The translations under genes and the position numbers were made by a program. From Maritimibacter harenae (GTDB taxonomy: Bacteria > Pseudomonadota > Alphaproteobacteria > Rhodobacterales > Rhodobacteraceae), in assembly GCF_009882975.1 (NCBI RefSeq), contig NZ_WTUX01000011.1, positions 299,362 to 363,361 on the forward strand: DNA of 64,000 nucleotides, given 5' to 3'. The notes beneath the pieces are model-generated. The model was not told the DNA's origin. It saw only the letters and a program-made list of their open reading frames with translations, and did no database searches. Of the stretch, positions 56,178-64,000 are shown one piece after another. Position 1 is the stretch's first letter. Each line of letters begins with the position of its first letter.

Positions 56178-56789
56178 ATGCAGAGCGTTCGGGAGATCGC
56201 CGAAAGCATCGTGGCGCGCGAAGGCGGCTACGTGAACGACCCGGACGATCCGGGCGGGGCGACGAAACATGGGGTCACCATCGGGACGATGCGCCGGTTG
56301 GGCCGGGATCTCGATGGGGACGGGGCGGTGACGGTGGAGGATGTCCACGCGCTCACCCCCGGTCTCGCCACCGACATCTTCATTGAGCACTACTTCGAGG
56401 CACCGGGGATCTCTGGTCTTCCGGAGGTGCTCCAGCCCTCGGTCTTCGACATGTACGTCAACGCCGGGGGCGAGGCGGTGCGCATTCTCCAGCGGCTCCT
56501 GGGGCGGATGGGCTTCGGCTGTGCCGTCGACGGGGTCATTGGGCCGCAGACACGGGCGGCCGCGGCTGCCGCGGCGGAGCGCGGACCCGGACACCTGGCC
56601 GATGCCTACGGTATCGCGCGGCGCAACTACTACTACCGCCTTGCCGACCGGCGCCCGGCCAGCCGCAAGTACGCGCGCAGGCGGGACGGGGGCAAGGGCG
56701 GCTGGATCCGGCGCGCCGAGGCGTTCATCTCCGGGACATACCACCTCACGGAGGCCGAGCATCGCGCCCGGGTGGCCGCATGGGACTGA
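56178..56789 (+). CDS. GH108 peptidoglycan hydrolase (endolysin, gene-transfer-agent release)
   Basis: 203 aa. The N-terminal AREGGYVNDPDDPGGATKHG is the GH108 muramidase signature with catalytic Glu (about residue 15), followed by VFDMYVNAGG and DGVIGPQTRAAAA of the C-terminal PG_binding_3 domain. No signal peptide, as for a holin-dependent endolysin. It overlaps the holin gene by 10 bases. In Rhodobacter capsulatus such an endolysin-holin pair lies away from the main gene-transfer-agent cluster and frees the particles; the same role is inferred here. Confidence 0.92.
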   Translation: MQSVREIAESIVAREGGYVNDPDDPGGATKHGVTIGTMRRLGRDLDGDGAVTVEDVHALTPGLATDIFIEHYFEAPGISGLPEVLQPSVFDMYVNAGGEAVRILQRLLGRMGFGCAVDGVIGPQTRAAAAAAAERGPGHLADAYGIARRNYYYRLADRRPASRKYARRRDGGKGGWIRRAEAFISGTYHLTEAEHRARVAAWD

Positions 56790-57310
56790 TCGACGGGACC
56801 CTGCGGCTTCTGTTCGGCGAGGGGCGCAACGTGCTGCGCGACACCGCCGGGGCGTTCTGGGAAAGCCCCGAGGCGGAGGCGGCGCGCGACGCGGCGCGCC
56901 AGCGGGCCGCCCTGGACCAGTTCGCCGCGGAGTTCGCGGGGGCGCGGCGCAGCGCCTTCGACCGGCTGATCGACGGGGTGAACCGGCTGCCGCGTCCTGC
57001 ATTGGCGCTTGGCACGTTGGGGCTTTTCGTCGCGGCGATGGTCGACCCGGTCTGGTTCGCGGCCCGCATGAACGGGATCGCGCTGGTGCCGGAGCCGCTC
57101 TGGTGGCTCATGGGCGCGATCGTGAGCTTCTATTTCGGCGCGCGCCACCAGGCGAAGGCACATGACTTCCGTCGGGCGCTGGCCAGGACCACGGTCGCGA
57201 CCGGGACGGTCCTGCGCAACATCGCGTCGTTGGACGCGCTCGAGGCCGGACGGCGTGCGGCAGGCGACGCCAACCCGGCCCTCGAGGCATGGGTGCGCAA
57301 TGAGGGCTGA
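56780..57310 (+). CDS. holin of the three-helix, gene-transfer-agent release type
   Basis: 176 aa. The N-terminal part is soluble and helical; then come RPALALGTLGLFVAAMVDPVWF and LWWLMGAIVSFYFGARHQAK, the membrane portion of the GTA_holin_3TM family, and a charged C-terminal tail. It should open the inner membrane to let the GH108 enzyme reach the wall. It overlaps the endolysin gene (10 bases) and the next small gene (11 bases). Confidence 0.88.
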   Translation: MGLIDGTLRLLFGEGRNVLRDTAGAFWESPEAEAARDAARQRAALDQFAAEFAGARRSAFDRLIDGVNRLPRPALALGTLGLFVAAMVDPVWFAARMNGIALVPEPLWWLMGAIVSFYFGARHQAKAHDFRRALARTTVATGTVLRNIASLDALEAGRRAAGDANPALEAWVRNEG

Positions 57311-57491
57311 GCTTTTCGTCCGGCTGCTGGCCGATCACGGTCCCTGGGTGCTGCTCGTTTTCTACCTGCTGTGGCGTGACCTGCAGAAGGACCAGGCGAC
57401 GCGCGCGGTGCTCGACAAGAATTCCGCCGTGCTGATCGAGATCACCACCATCATCCGTGAGCGGCTGCCCGGCCGGGGCGGGGCGCCATGA
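57300..57491 (+). CDS. 63-aa single-helix membrane protein in the lysis block
   Basis: Starts at ATG 57300 within the holin reading frame's last codons. One membrane helix (about 12-28, HGPWVLLVFYLLWRDLQK) is followed by a short charged helix and a Gly/Arg-rich end. It could be an anti-holin or an inner spanin-like protein; there is no lipoprotein partner beside it. Overlaps on both sides argue that it is translated. Confidence 0.6.
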   Translation: MRAELFVRLLADHGPWVLLVFYLLWRDLQKDQATRAVLDKNSAVLIEITTIIRERLPGRGGAP

Positions 57492-57667
57492 CGGCGGGCG
57501 TGGCAACGGGGCTGGTCCGGGTCAGGGACTGGCTGGCGGGACGGCGTCTCTTCCGTGCGCTGGAGCGGCATCAGCGGGCGGCGGATCTTCTGGATCATGC
57601 CGTGCGAGAGGTTCTTGGGCATGAAACAGGCGATCCTCCTCACCGGTCTGACGATTCTGGCGCTTGA
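57488..57667 (+). CDS. 59-aa basic protein in the lysis block
   Basis: Its ATG overlaps the stop of the preceding gene (ATGA), a strong sign of coupled translation. The sequence is basic and mostly helical: VRVRDWLAGRRLFRALERHQ, then a DLLDHAVREVLG helix and a Pro/Asp-rich end. No membrane helix. It overlaps the next frame by 47 bases. Unknown function; chance cannot be excluded. Confidence 0.45.
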   Translation: MTAGVATGLVRVRDWLAGRRLFRALERHQRAADLLDHAVREVLGHETGDPPHRSDDSGA

Positions 57668-58046
57668 GGCGGGGTTCCAGGTCGCGGGCGTGCGCCCCGT
57701 GGCGACCGTGGTCTATGGCGCGATCGCGCTCATGGCGGCGATGATTGCGGGAACCTTCCTGTGGCTCTGGATCGAGCGGACGACGCCGCTGGCCACGGGC
57801 ATGGTGATGAGTTGGGCGGGCATGGCCGCGCTCGCCGCCGGGTGGTGGCGTGAGATGCTGGGCGACGGCACGCAGCCCGAGGCGGGCGGTCCGGTGATTT
57901 TCGGGGTGCTGGCGCTGCCGATCGTGGGGTCGATCCTGCACTTCGCCGTGATGCAACGCAGCCTCGGCTGCCACGGTCCGCACTTCTTATGGCCGCCGGT
58001 GGCGGCGCTCGTCGTGTCGGGAGCCGTTTACGGGGTGGTTGCGTGA
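57621..58046 (+). CDS. four-helix membrane protein at the end of the lysis block
   Basis: 141 aa from ATG 57621 (MKQAILLTGLTILALEAG). About four membrane helices (about 3-20, 30-50, 62-82, 95-115). I do not recognise the family. It follows the lysis genes closely and ends 29 bases before the first outer-membrane barrel gene on the other strand. Whether it belongs to lysis or is a separate gene is unclear. Confidence 0.72.
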   Translation: MKQAILLTGLTILALEAGFQVAGVRPVATVVYGAIALMAAMIAGTFLWLWIERTTPLATGMVMSWAGMAALAAGWWREMLGDGTQPEAGGPVIFGVLALPIVGSILHFAVMQRSLGCHGPHFLWPPVAALVVSGAVYGVVA

Positions 58047-58074
58047 GGCCCGGCGGGCCCCACGCGAAGCCGGA

Positions 58075-58572
58075 TCAGAATTGGTAGCCGACGCCGAATT
58101 TGAAATCGGTGCGCGAACGCGCCATGCCGGTGCCGCTGACGCGCATGATCTCACCGCGCAGCAGGTACTTGTCGGAAACGCTCAGGTCGCCGCCGATGCC
58201 GTAGTTGTAGATGAACCCGGCGCCGGTCATCACGCCCGCGCCGACCTTGCCGTAGAGCAGGAAGTCGTTGCCCAGGGCGTAGCCCGCGCGCACGTTGGCG
58301 AGGCCCGTGAAGGCGGAGCCGGCCGGAACCACATTGGTGGCCCAGTCGTACTGCGCTTCGACTTCCGCGCCGAGCACGAAGCCCGAGCTGACGCCGTAGT
58401 TGTAACCGGCGAAGACGCCGAGCGCGCCGTCGAGGTAGGGCACGCTGAAATCGTTCTGGATCAGCGCACCGGCGTAGAAACCGTCGTGCGACTGTGCGGT
58501 GGCGGTGGTGGCCGCACCCGCGAAAAGGGCGAAAGTCGCTGCGGTGGCGAATTTACGAAGATTGCTGCTCAT
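58075..58572 (-). CDS. small outer-membrane beta-barrel protein 1
   Basis: 165 aa. Signal peptide cleaved near ATAQ|S (about residue 27), then alternating strands with aromatic ends (FYAGALIQND, FAGYNYGV, LLYGKVGAGV) and the C-terminal DFKFGVGYQF with final Phe, the signal for BAM insertion. An eight-stranded OmpA/OmpX-like barrel is likely. It is one of three similar barrels in tandem on the minus strand. Confidence 0.85.
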   Translation of the reverse strand: MSSNLRKFATAATFALFAGAATTATAQSHDGFYAGALIQNDFSVPYLDGALGVFAGYNYGVSSGFVLGAEVEAQYDWATNVVPAGSAFTGLANVRAGYALGNDFLLYGKVGAGVMTGAGFIYNYGIGGDLSVSDKYLLRGEIMRVSGTGMARSRTDFKFGVGYQF

Positions 58573-58774
58573 CGTCGTCTCCTAAATCAATGTCGTGACG
58601 TTGCACGTTTTTCCGAACCCTGCCGAATTCAGGAGTCCTTCGGCAAGGTTCTAGCGTCCAAACGAGACGGATGACACCAAATGGTTGTTAATTCGCTACA
58701 GTTTCACACGTTTTTGGCCGCCTTTTTCGCAATATATTCCCATTCTCATGTTGTTATTCGGGTGATCTCGGCGC

Positions 58775-59275
58775 TCAAAACCGCAGTCCGATGCCCACCA
58801 CCGCGTTCGTGCGCGGCGCGCTTGGGGCCGTGAAAGGCGCCTGGCGGGTGAGTTCGGTGCGCAGGAACCGCCCTTGGCCAAGCCCGATGTCGAACCCCGC
58901 GCCCAGTTCCCATACCGGGCCGACGCCGCCCGTTTCGAACCCGAAGCCGCCGGTGCCGTAGAGCAGGGCGCCCGGCCCCGTGTCGACGCCGGCACGCAGG
59001 CGGGCCGTGCCGGTCACGGTGCGGGTGGCCGGGGTGAGGTTGGTGTTGCGCCAGTCGTAGGTGATGTCGCCCTCGACGCCGACGACCATATGGTCTCCAA
59101 AGCGCTCGGCGTAGCCCGCGAAGCCGCCCGCGGCACCGTCGATGCGCCGCGTGATGGCGTAAGGGGCGAGGTCGAGGCGCAGGTAGAGCCCGCCAAAGGG
59201 GCCGGACAAGTCCTGCGCTGCGGCGGCAGAGGCCGTCAGTGCGACCAGCACGGCTGCAAGAATTTTTTTTCGCAT
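58775..59275 (-). CDS. small outer-membrane beta-barrel protein 2
   Basis: 166 aa from ATG 59275. Signal peptide ends near AAAQ (about 22); barrel strands include GGLYLRLDLAPYA, FAGYAERFGDH, LLYGTGGFGFETGG; last residues NAVVGIGLRF with final Phe. Related in plan to barrels at 58075 and 59701. Function unknown. Confidence 0.83.
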   Translation of the reverse strand: MRKKILAAVLVALTASAAAAQDLSGPFGGLYLRLDLAPYAITRRIDGAAGGFAGYAERFGDHMVVGVEGDITYDWRNTNLTPATRTVTGTARLRAGVDTGPGALLYGTGGFGFETGGVGPVWELGAGFDIGLGQGRFLRTELTRQAPFTAPSAPRTNAVVGIGLRF

Positions 59276-59372
59276 GGCGCCATCCTCCCGGGATGCGCCC
59301 TCGCCCCAAGCAATGGCCCAGGGTGTGCTCAAAGGAGTTAATTTCGGGTTAAGACAAGATGGCCGCGACGTT

Positions 59373-59645
59373 TCAGAATTTCACGACCACGCCGGTCCAG
59401 ATTTCGCCGGATATGCCGATTTCCAGATCCGGGGCCTCGCGCGGCGTCTTCGAGGCCGGGGTGCGCGCGGCGCTGCGCGGGCGCAGGTCCTCGCGCCGGT
59501 CTTCACGGCCCGCGTCACGCGCCATGATCGAGGGACGCGCGGGCCAGCCGAACAGGTTCGGCTGTTCTTTTCCGCCCGAAACCGTTTGCGCGGTGGCCGG
59601 GACGGGAAGCGCCAGGAGCGCGGCGAGAGCGAATTGCCTGATCAT
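59373..59645 (-). CDS. 90-aa exported protein, possible barrel remnant
   Basis: A clear signal peptide (MIRQFALAALLALPVPATAQ) is followed by a polar, Arg/Pro-rich middle with no strands, then DLEIGISGEIWTGVVVKF ending in Phe, like the terminal strand of its neighbours. It lies between two barrel genes. It may be a shrunken barrel or an unrelated periplasmic protein. Confidence 0.6.
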   Translation of the reverse strand: MIRQFALAALLALPVPATAQTVSGGKEQPNLFGWPARPSIMARDAGREDRREDLRPRSAARTPASKTPREAPDLEIGISGEIWTGVVVKF

Positions 59646-59700
59646 GCGGTGAGAATGACGCGTACGGCGCGGCGGGGCCAGCCCGCCGCGCCACGCTCCA

Positions 59701-60171
59701 TCAGAAGCGGTAGTTCAGGCCGACCTTGGCCACGTAGTTCGCCGGACCGCCCGAGAAGGGCTGGTAGCGATCGACCCCGAGCCGGACCGAGGTGTTGCCG
59801 CCGACGGCATATTCGCCGCCCGCGCCGACGGTCCACAGGCTCGCGCCCGTGCTGTCCATGCCGGCGCCGACCTGGCCGTAGACCATGAACGGCGTGCCGA
59901 AGTCATAGCCCAGCCGCGCCGAGGCGGTGTAGATGTTCGGGTTCGACATCGGGAAGTAGGCGTCGCCCTCGACGCCGACGTAGCCGCCCGGTGTGAATTC
60001 ATAGAGATAACCGGCGTTCGCGCCGAAGCCGTAGGTGTTCGGCGACGTCGTGAAATCGCCCGAGCCGTAGGCGCCAAGGTAGAAGCCGTCGAAATCCTGC
60101 GCGGCGGCAGTTCCGGCGGCGGCCATGGCGAGCCCGAGGCCGAGTGCGATGGTCTTGAGTGAGCGGTTCAT
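59701..60171 (-). CDS. small outer-membrane beta-barrel protein 3
   Basis: 156 aa from ATG 60171. Signal peptide cut near AAAQ (about 25); strands FDGFYLGAYGSGDF, GYVGVEGDAYF, FMVYGQVGAGMDS; C-terminus YVAKVGLNYRF with final Phe. Family as for the other two barrels. It is divergent from ccmF; its 224-base upstream region contains repeated TGCA motifs but no clear operator. Confidence 0.84.
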   Translation of the reverse strand: MNRSLKTIALGLGLAMAAAGTAAAQDFDGFYLGAYGSGDFTTSPNTYGFGANAGYLYEFTPGGYVGVEGDAYFPMSNPNIYTASARLGYDFGTPFMVYGQVGAGMDSTGASLWTVGAGGEYAVGGNTSVRLGVDRYQPFSGGPANYVAKVGLNYRF

Positions 60172-60395
60172 GTGACCTCCTCTTGGTGTTTCGGCGCACG
60201 GCGCCGGCCCGCCCCGGGACCGTGCGCGCTCATGCAACATCCCCTCAATGCACAATGCAAAGCACTGTTCCGTGTGCGCTATGACGATCGGCAATGCATC
60301 GCGCGCACCGGCACCATTCTGCCGACGTTTACAATTGCGCGACATCGGGGCGCACGCCATTGGCGGACGCGGTCAAAGGGTCTAGAAGATGAGGC

Positions 60396-62387
60396 ATGAT
60401 TGCTGAGCTTGGACATGTGGCGCTGGTACTGGCGCTCGGGGTCGCGGTGGTGCAGACCATCGTACCCTTCATCGGGGCGCAAAAGCGCTGGTCGGGATGG
60501 ATGGCAACGGCGGTGCCCGCGGCCACCCTTCAATTCCTGCTGGTCGGGGCGGCCTTCGCGGCGCTCATGCACGCCTTCGTGACATCGGACTTCTCGCTCC
60601 GGCTCGTGACGATGAACTCGCACAGCGCGAAACCGATGCTCTACAAGATTTCCGGCACCTGGGGGAATCACGAAGGGTCCATGCTCCTGTGGATCCTGAT
60701 CGTGTCGCTCTTCGGCGCCATGGTCGCGTGGTTCGGCGAAGGACTCCCGCCACGATTGAAGGCGCGGGTGCTATCGGTGCAGGCCTCGATCGGCGTGGCC
60801 TTCCTGCTTTTCATCCTGCTCACCTCGAACCCGTTCCTGCGCCTCGCGCAGCCGCCGTTCGACGGGCAGGACCTGAACCCGCTCCTGCAGGACCCGGGGC
60901 TCGCCTTCCACCCACCGTTTCTCTACCTAGGCTACGTCGGGCTCTCGATGTCCTTCTCCTTCGCGGTCGCCGCCCTGATCGAGGGGCGGGTCGACGCGGC
61001 CTGGGCACGCTGGGTGCGGCCGTGGACGCTGGCGGCCTGGATCTTCCTCACCATCGGCATCGCGCTGGGGTCCTGGTGGGCCTACTACGAGCTGGGCTGG
61101 GGCGGCTTCTGGTTCTGGGACCCGGTCGAGAACGCGTCCTTCATGCCCTGGCTCTTCGCCGCCGCGCTCCTGCACTCGGCCATCGTGGTCGAGAAGCGCG
61201 AGGCGCTGAAGAGCTGGACCATCCTGCTCGCCATCCTTGCCTTCGGCTTCTCGCTGATCGGCACGTTCCTGGTGCGCTCGGGCGTGATCACCTCGGTCCA
61301 TGCCTTCGCCAACGACCCGGAGCGCGGAGTGTTCATCCTGCTCATCCTGGGGATCTTCACCGGCGGCGCGCTCATGCTCTACGCGGCGCGCGCCCACGCG
61401 ATGGAAGCCAAGGGCGTCTTTTCCATGTTCAGCCGTGAATCGGCGTTGGTGTTCAACAACATCCTGCTCGCGGTGTCGGCCATCGTGGTCTTCATCGGCA
61501 CCATCTGGCCGCTCGTGGCCGAGATGGTCTTCGACCGGAAGCTCTCGGTCGGGGCGCCCTTCTTCGAGGCGGCCTTCACGCCCTTCATGGTCGTGCTCGC
61601 CATCGCCCTGCCGTTCGGCGCGATGATCCCGTGGAAGCGCGGCAAGGTCGGGCGGCTCGTGCGCCCGCTGGTGCCCGCGATGATCCTGGCACTCGTCGTG
61701 GCGCTGCTGGCCTGGACCATCCAGACCGAGCGCACGATCCTCGGACCCATCGGGTTCCTGCTGGGCGCCTGGCTCGTGGGCGGTGCGCTCACCGACCTGT
61801 GGAGCCGGCTGGGGCGCGGTGCGATCTCGGGCCGTCTGGGCCGCCTGGCGCGCCTGCCGCGCGCCGACCTGGGTCGCGTGACGGCGCATGCCGGGCTCGG
61901 CATCATCTTCATGGGGATTTCCGGGCTGATGGCCTGGCAGATCGAGGATATCCGCGTGGCCCAGACCGGCGAGGCGTACCAGGTCGCCGACATCCAGGTC
62001 GTGATGAACGAAGTCCGCCAGGAAGAAGGACCGAACTATCTGACCACCATGGCCGATGTCGTCGTCAGCGACGAAAACGGTGAGCGGATCGCCTTGCTCC
62101 AGCCCGAAAAGCGCGTCTACCCGGTGCAGGCGATGCCGACGACCGAGGCCGCGATCCACAGCGGGTTCTGGCGCGACATCTACGTCGTGATCGGCGACCC
62201 GCAGGACAACGGCGGCTATGCCGTGCGCACCTTCATCAAGCCCTTTGCCAACTGGATCTGGGCCGGCGCGATCATCATGGCGCTTGGCGGGCTTCTGAGC
62301 CTGTCGGACCGCCGCTACCGCGTCGCCGCCGGTGCCGCGCGCCAGCGCGCCGGTGGGCAGGGGCAACAGGGGGTGCCGGCGGAATGA
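60396..62387 (+). CDS. ccmF: haem lyase subunit CcmF
   Basis: 663 aa with about 14 membrane helices. The haem-handling WWD segment is WGGFWFWDPVENASFMPW (about 231-248). LLYGRFTNP-type family strands are replaced by conserved KMLYKISGTWGNHEGSM, the usual CcmF entry. It attaches haem to apocytochrome c with CcmH. Its stop overlaps the ccmH start (ATGA). Confidence 0.97.
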   Translation: MIAELGHVALVLALGVAVVQTIVPFIGAQKRWSGWMATAVPAATLQFLLVGAAFAALMHAFVTSDFSLRLVTMNSHSAKPMLYKISGTWGNHEGSMLLWILIVSLFGAMVAWFGEGLPPRLKARVLSVQASIGVAFLLFILLTSNPFLRLAQPPFDGQDLNPLLQDPGLAFHPPFLYLGYVGLSMSFSFAVAALIEGRVDAAWARWVRPWTLAAWIFLTIGIALGSWWAYYELGWGGFWFWDPVENASFMPWLFAAALLHSAIVVEKREALKSWTILLAILAFGFSLIGTFLVRSGVITSVHAFANDPERGVFILLILGIFTGGALMLYAARAHAMEAKGVFSMFSRESALVFNNILLAVSAIVVFIGTIWPLVAEMVFDRKLSVGAPFFEAAFTPFMVVLAIALPFGAMIPWKRGKVGRLVRPLVPAMILALVVALLAWTIQTERTILGPIGFLLGAWLVGGALTDLWSRLGRGAISGRLGRLARLPRADLGRVTAHAGLGIIFMGISGLMAWQIEDIRVAQTGEAYQVADIQVVMNEVRQEEGPNYLTTMADVVVSDENGERIALLQPEKRVYPVQAMPTTEAAIHSGFWRDIYVVIGDPQDNGGYAVRTFIKPFANWIWAGAIIMALGGLLSLSDRRYRVAAGAARQRAGGQGQQGVPAE

Positions 62388-62848
62388 AACGGCTTCTCCT
62401 CGCGCTTCTCCTGCTGCTCGCCCCCATCGGACCCTCGGTCGCGGTGACCCCGGACGAGGTGCTCGACAACCCGGCGCTCGAGGCCCGGGCGCGCGAGATC
62501 TCGACGGGCCTGCGCTGCGTCGTGTGCCAGGGCGAGACGATCGACGAATCCAACGCTTCGATCGCGCGCGACCTGCGGCTTCTGGTGCGCGAGCGTCTGG
62601 TGGCGGGCGACACGGACGAGGAGGTCGTGCAATTCATCGTGGATCGCTACGGCGAATACGTCCTGATGAAGCCCCGTACCGGGGGCGCGAACCTGATCCT
62701 GTGGGGCGCGGGCCCGGCGCTGTTCCTGATCGCGGCCATCGGTGCGCTGGTCTACCTGCGCCGCCGGTCGCAGGCGCAATCCGAGGGTGAGAAGCTCAGC
62801 CCGGAGGAGCAGGCCCGGCTCGACGAGCTTCTGGGGGACCGCGGCTGA
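62384..62848 (+). CDS. ccmH: cytochrome c maturation protein CcmH
   Basis: 154 aa. Signal peptide, then the redox motif LRCVVCQG (Cys 45 and Cys 48), then a three-helix bundle and a C-terminal membrane helix (about 104-124). It reduces the CXXCH motif of apocytochrome c before haem attachment. Translationally coupled to ccmF by ATGA. Confidence 0.96.
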   Translation: MKRLLLALLLLLAPIGPSVAVTPDEVLDNPALEARAREISTGLRCVVCQGETIDESNASIARDLRLLVRERLVAGDTDEEVVQFIVDRYGEYVLMKPRTGGANLILWGAGPALFLIAAIGALVYLRRRSQAQSEGEKLSPEEQARLDELLGDRG

Positions 62849-62912
62849 CGGAGCGTTTCGCTTTCCTTCCCCGCCGCGCCCCTTAGGGTCGGCGCAAACA
62901 GCGGGAGGCCCC

Positions 62913-63689
62913 ATGCGCTACGACACGATTCTCTACGATCTCGACGCCGGGATCGCGACCATCACCCTGAACCGCCCCGAGAAGATGAACGCGCTCACGC
63001 CCCAGATGCGGGCCGAGTTGACCGACGCGCTCAAACGGGCGGCGGGCGAGGCGCGGGTGATCGTGCTCACGGGCGCCGGACAGGCCTTCTGCAGCGGCCA
63101 GGACCTGGGCGAGGGGATGACGGCGGCTGCGGTCGACCTCGAGCGGGTGCTGCGTGACGAATACGCCCCGATCATCCGCTGGATCACCGAGGCGCCTGTG
63201 CCGGTCATCGCGGCCGTGAACGGCCCCGCGGCCGGGGCGGGCGCCAACATCGCGCTCATGGCCGACATCGTGATCGCTACGCGGTCGGCCTATTTCCTGC
63301 AGGCGTTCGGGCGCATCGGGCTCATGCCGGATGCCGGCGGGACCTACACGCTCCCGCGCACCGTCGGGCTCCAGCGCGCGATGGGCGCGGCGCTCTTTGC
63401 GGAGAAGATCGAAGCCGACCAGGCGCTCGACTGGGGCATGATCTGGGAAGTCTACGACGACGAGGTCTTCGAGGCCGGTTGGCGCGCCCGGGCCGAGGCC
63501 CTGGCCCACGGCCCCACGCAGGCCTATGGCGCCATGAAGCAAGCCCTGCGCGCCTCTCTCGACAACGATCTCGACGAACAACTCAACCTCGAAGCGCGCC
63601 TCCAGGGCACCTGCGGCAATACCCGCGACTTCAAGGAAGGCGTGCTGGCCTTCCGCGAGAAACGCCGGGCCTCATTCGAGGGGCGGTGA
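62913..63689 (+). CDS. enoyl-CoA hydratase/isomerase, PaaG-like
   Basis: 258 aa crotonase. AFCSGQDLGEG (oxyanion-hole loop), PAAGAGANIALMADIVIA and FGRIGLMPDAGGTYTLPR are present. The Asp of SGQDL and the Asp of MPDAGG are as in PaaG-type ring isomerases rather than the Glu pair of classical hydratases, so a PaaG-like or related isomerase is more likely than a beta-oxidation hydratase. No other phenylacetate genes are nearby. GGGAGG precedes the ATG. Confidence 0.88.
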   Translation: MRYDTILYDLDAGIATITLNRPEKMNALTPQMRAELTDALKRAAGEARVIVLTGAGQAFCSGQDLGEGMTAAAVDLERVLRDEYAPIIRWITEAPVPVIAAVNGPAAGAGANIALMADIVIATRSAYFLQAFGRIGLMPDAGGTYTLPRTVGLQRAMGAALFAEKIEADQALDWGMIWEVYDDEVFEAGWRARAEALAHGPTQAYGAMKQALRASLDNDLDEQLNLEARLQGTCGNTRDFKEGVLAFREKRRASFEGR

Positions 63690-64000
63690 GGGGGCCTCTT
63701 CAGCTTGGGTGGCAAGCGCCGCCCGGTATTCTTCGAGTTTCTGGTTGATCAGTGGGCCTTCCGGTCGCAGCCAGGCAGCGACCTTCATCAGTTTTAATGC
63801 CAATTCCACTTCCCCGGCCGCCTCGGCATTGAGGGCCAGGTCGCGCATCCTGTCCGCCCCCGGAGACCGCCTGTCCTGGGTGTTGAGCGCGTCCAGAAGG
63901 CCGCCAATCGCGGCGTTGGCCTGGTCTTCGCTCCAAAGTTCCCGCGGCTCGTCTGAATACGAGGAAAAATCAACCTGGAACAGGTCGCTGCCGTCGGTCG
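63672..64000 (-). CDS. unknown protein, C-terminal 109 residues (cut by window edge)
   Basis: A long open minus-strand frame from the window edge to TGA at 63672-63674; its end overlaps the enoyl-CoA hydratase stop by 18 bases. It reads DLFQVDFSSYSDEPRELW, then an Ala-rich helical part (AAGEVELALKLMKVAAWLRP) resembling a tetratricopeptide-like helix pair. Base composition is slightly lower in GC. Family not recognised. Confidence 0.6.
   Translation of the reverse strand, partial: TDGSDLFQVDFSSYSDEPRELWSEDQANAAIGGLLDALNTQDRRSPGADRMRDLALNAEAAGEVELALKLMKVAAWLRPEGPLINQKLEEYRAALATQAEEAPSPPLE

Overview
The window is about 64 kb of dense, high-GC bacterial chromosome. It looks like an alphaproteobacterium of the Rhodobacterales (Roseobacter/Rhodobacter group). 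The reasons are conserved neighbourhoods (radA-cvpA-purF, purL-ykgJ-bolA-grxD, argC-ccmE followed by gene-transfer-agent release genes, then ccmF-ccmH), the DUF1127 protein, a Cys-rich PurF of the Fe-S type, GTG/TTG starts with AGGAGG-like ribosome sites, and A/T-flanked GC hairpin terminators. I see no tRNA, rRNA, CRISPR array, insertion sequence or phage structural genes. Almost everything is chromosomal housekeeping.

Layout. 1-2.9 kb: an RND efflux permease (cut by the left edge) and its adaptor. 3.1-6.7 kb: yfgM-like, bamB and der. 6.7-9.4 kb: surE-pcm-nlpD. 9.4-14.7 kb: an SDR, a small PilP-like protein, then radA-cvpA-purF and a DUF1801 protein. 14.7-19 kb: a run with overlapping stop/start codons, alr-mlaE-mlaF-pqiA, preceded by a hydrolase-OsmC fusion. 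19.1-24.4 kb: an EEP-family protein, a candidate small RNA, glnB-glnA with a near-perfect NtrC site, the NAD(P)HX repair enzyme and a DUF2892 protein. 24.5-33.1 kb: valine degradation (mmsB, 3-hydroxyisobutyryl-CoA hydrolase, acyl-CoA dehydrogenase; separately mmsA with a divergent LysR). Between these two blocks lie a YbdK-like ligase, an L,D-transpeptidase and two 140-aa STAS-like paralogues. 33.2-42.7 kb: a CBS protein, coaD, DUF1127, a hydrolase, two different GAPDH genes, DUF808, transketolase and zapA. 42.8-46.3 kb: grxD, bolA, a YkgJ-type protein and purL. 46.5-53.4 kb: two sulfotransferase-like paralogues, a LysR regulator and a 1,140-aa IorA/IorB fusion. 53.7-63.7 kb: murI, argC, ccmE, a compact gene-transfer-agent lysis cassette, an array of small outer-membrane beta-barrels, ccmF, ccmH and an enoyl-CoA hydratase. 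A partial unknown gene runs off the right edge.

How the parts connect. Envelope functions dominate: BamB, NlpD, Alr, MurI, MlaEF, the L,D-transpeptidase and outer-membrane barrels. Central carbon genes (both gap genes), the CBS gene and the DUF1127 gene share GTTAGCG-containing palindromes with a LacI-family look, which suggests one carbon-metabolism regulator. The valine-degradation transcripts share a different palindrome, TTGC-N6-GCAA. The most unusual items are these two candidate regulons, the NADP-type second GAPDH, the five overlapping genes of the gene-transfer-agent release block (one only 59 aa), a structured candidate sRNA beside the EEP gene, and a hydrolase gene whose ribosome site lies inside a terminator stem. 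I did not find a clearly new defence or biosynthetic system.
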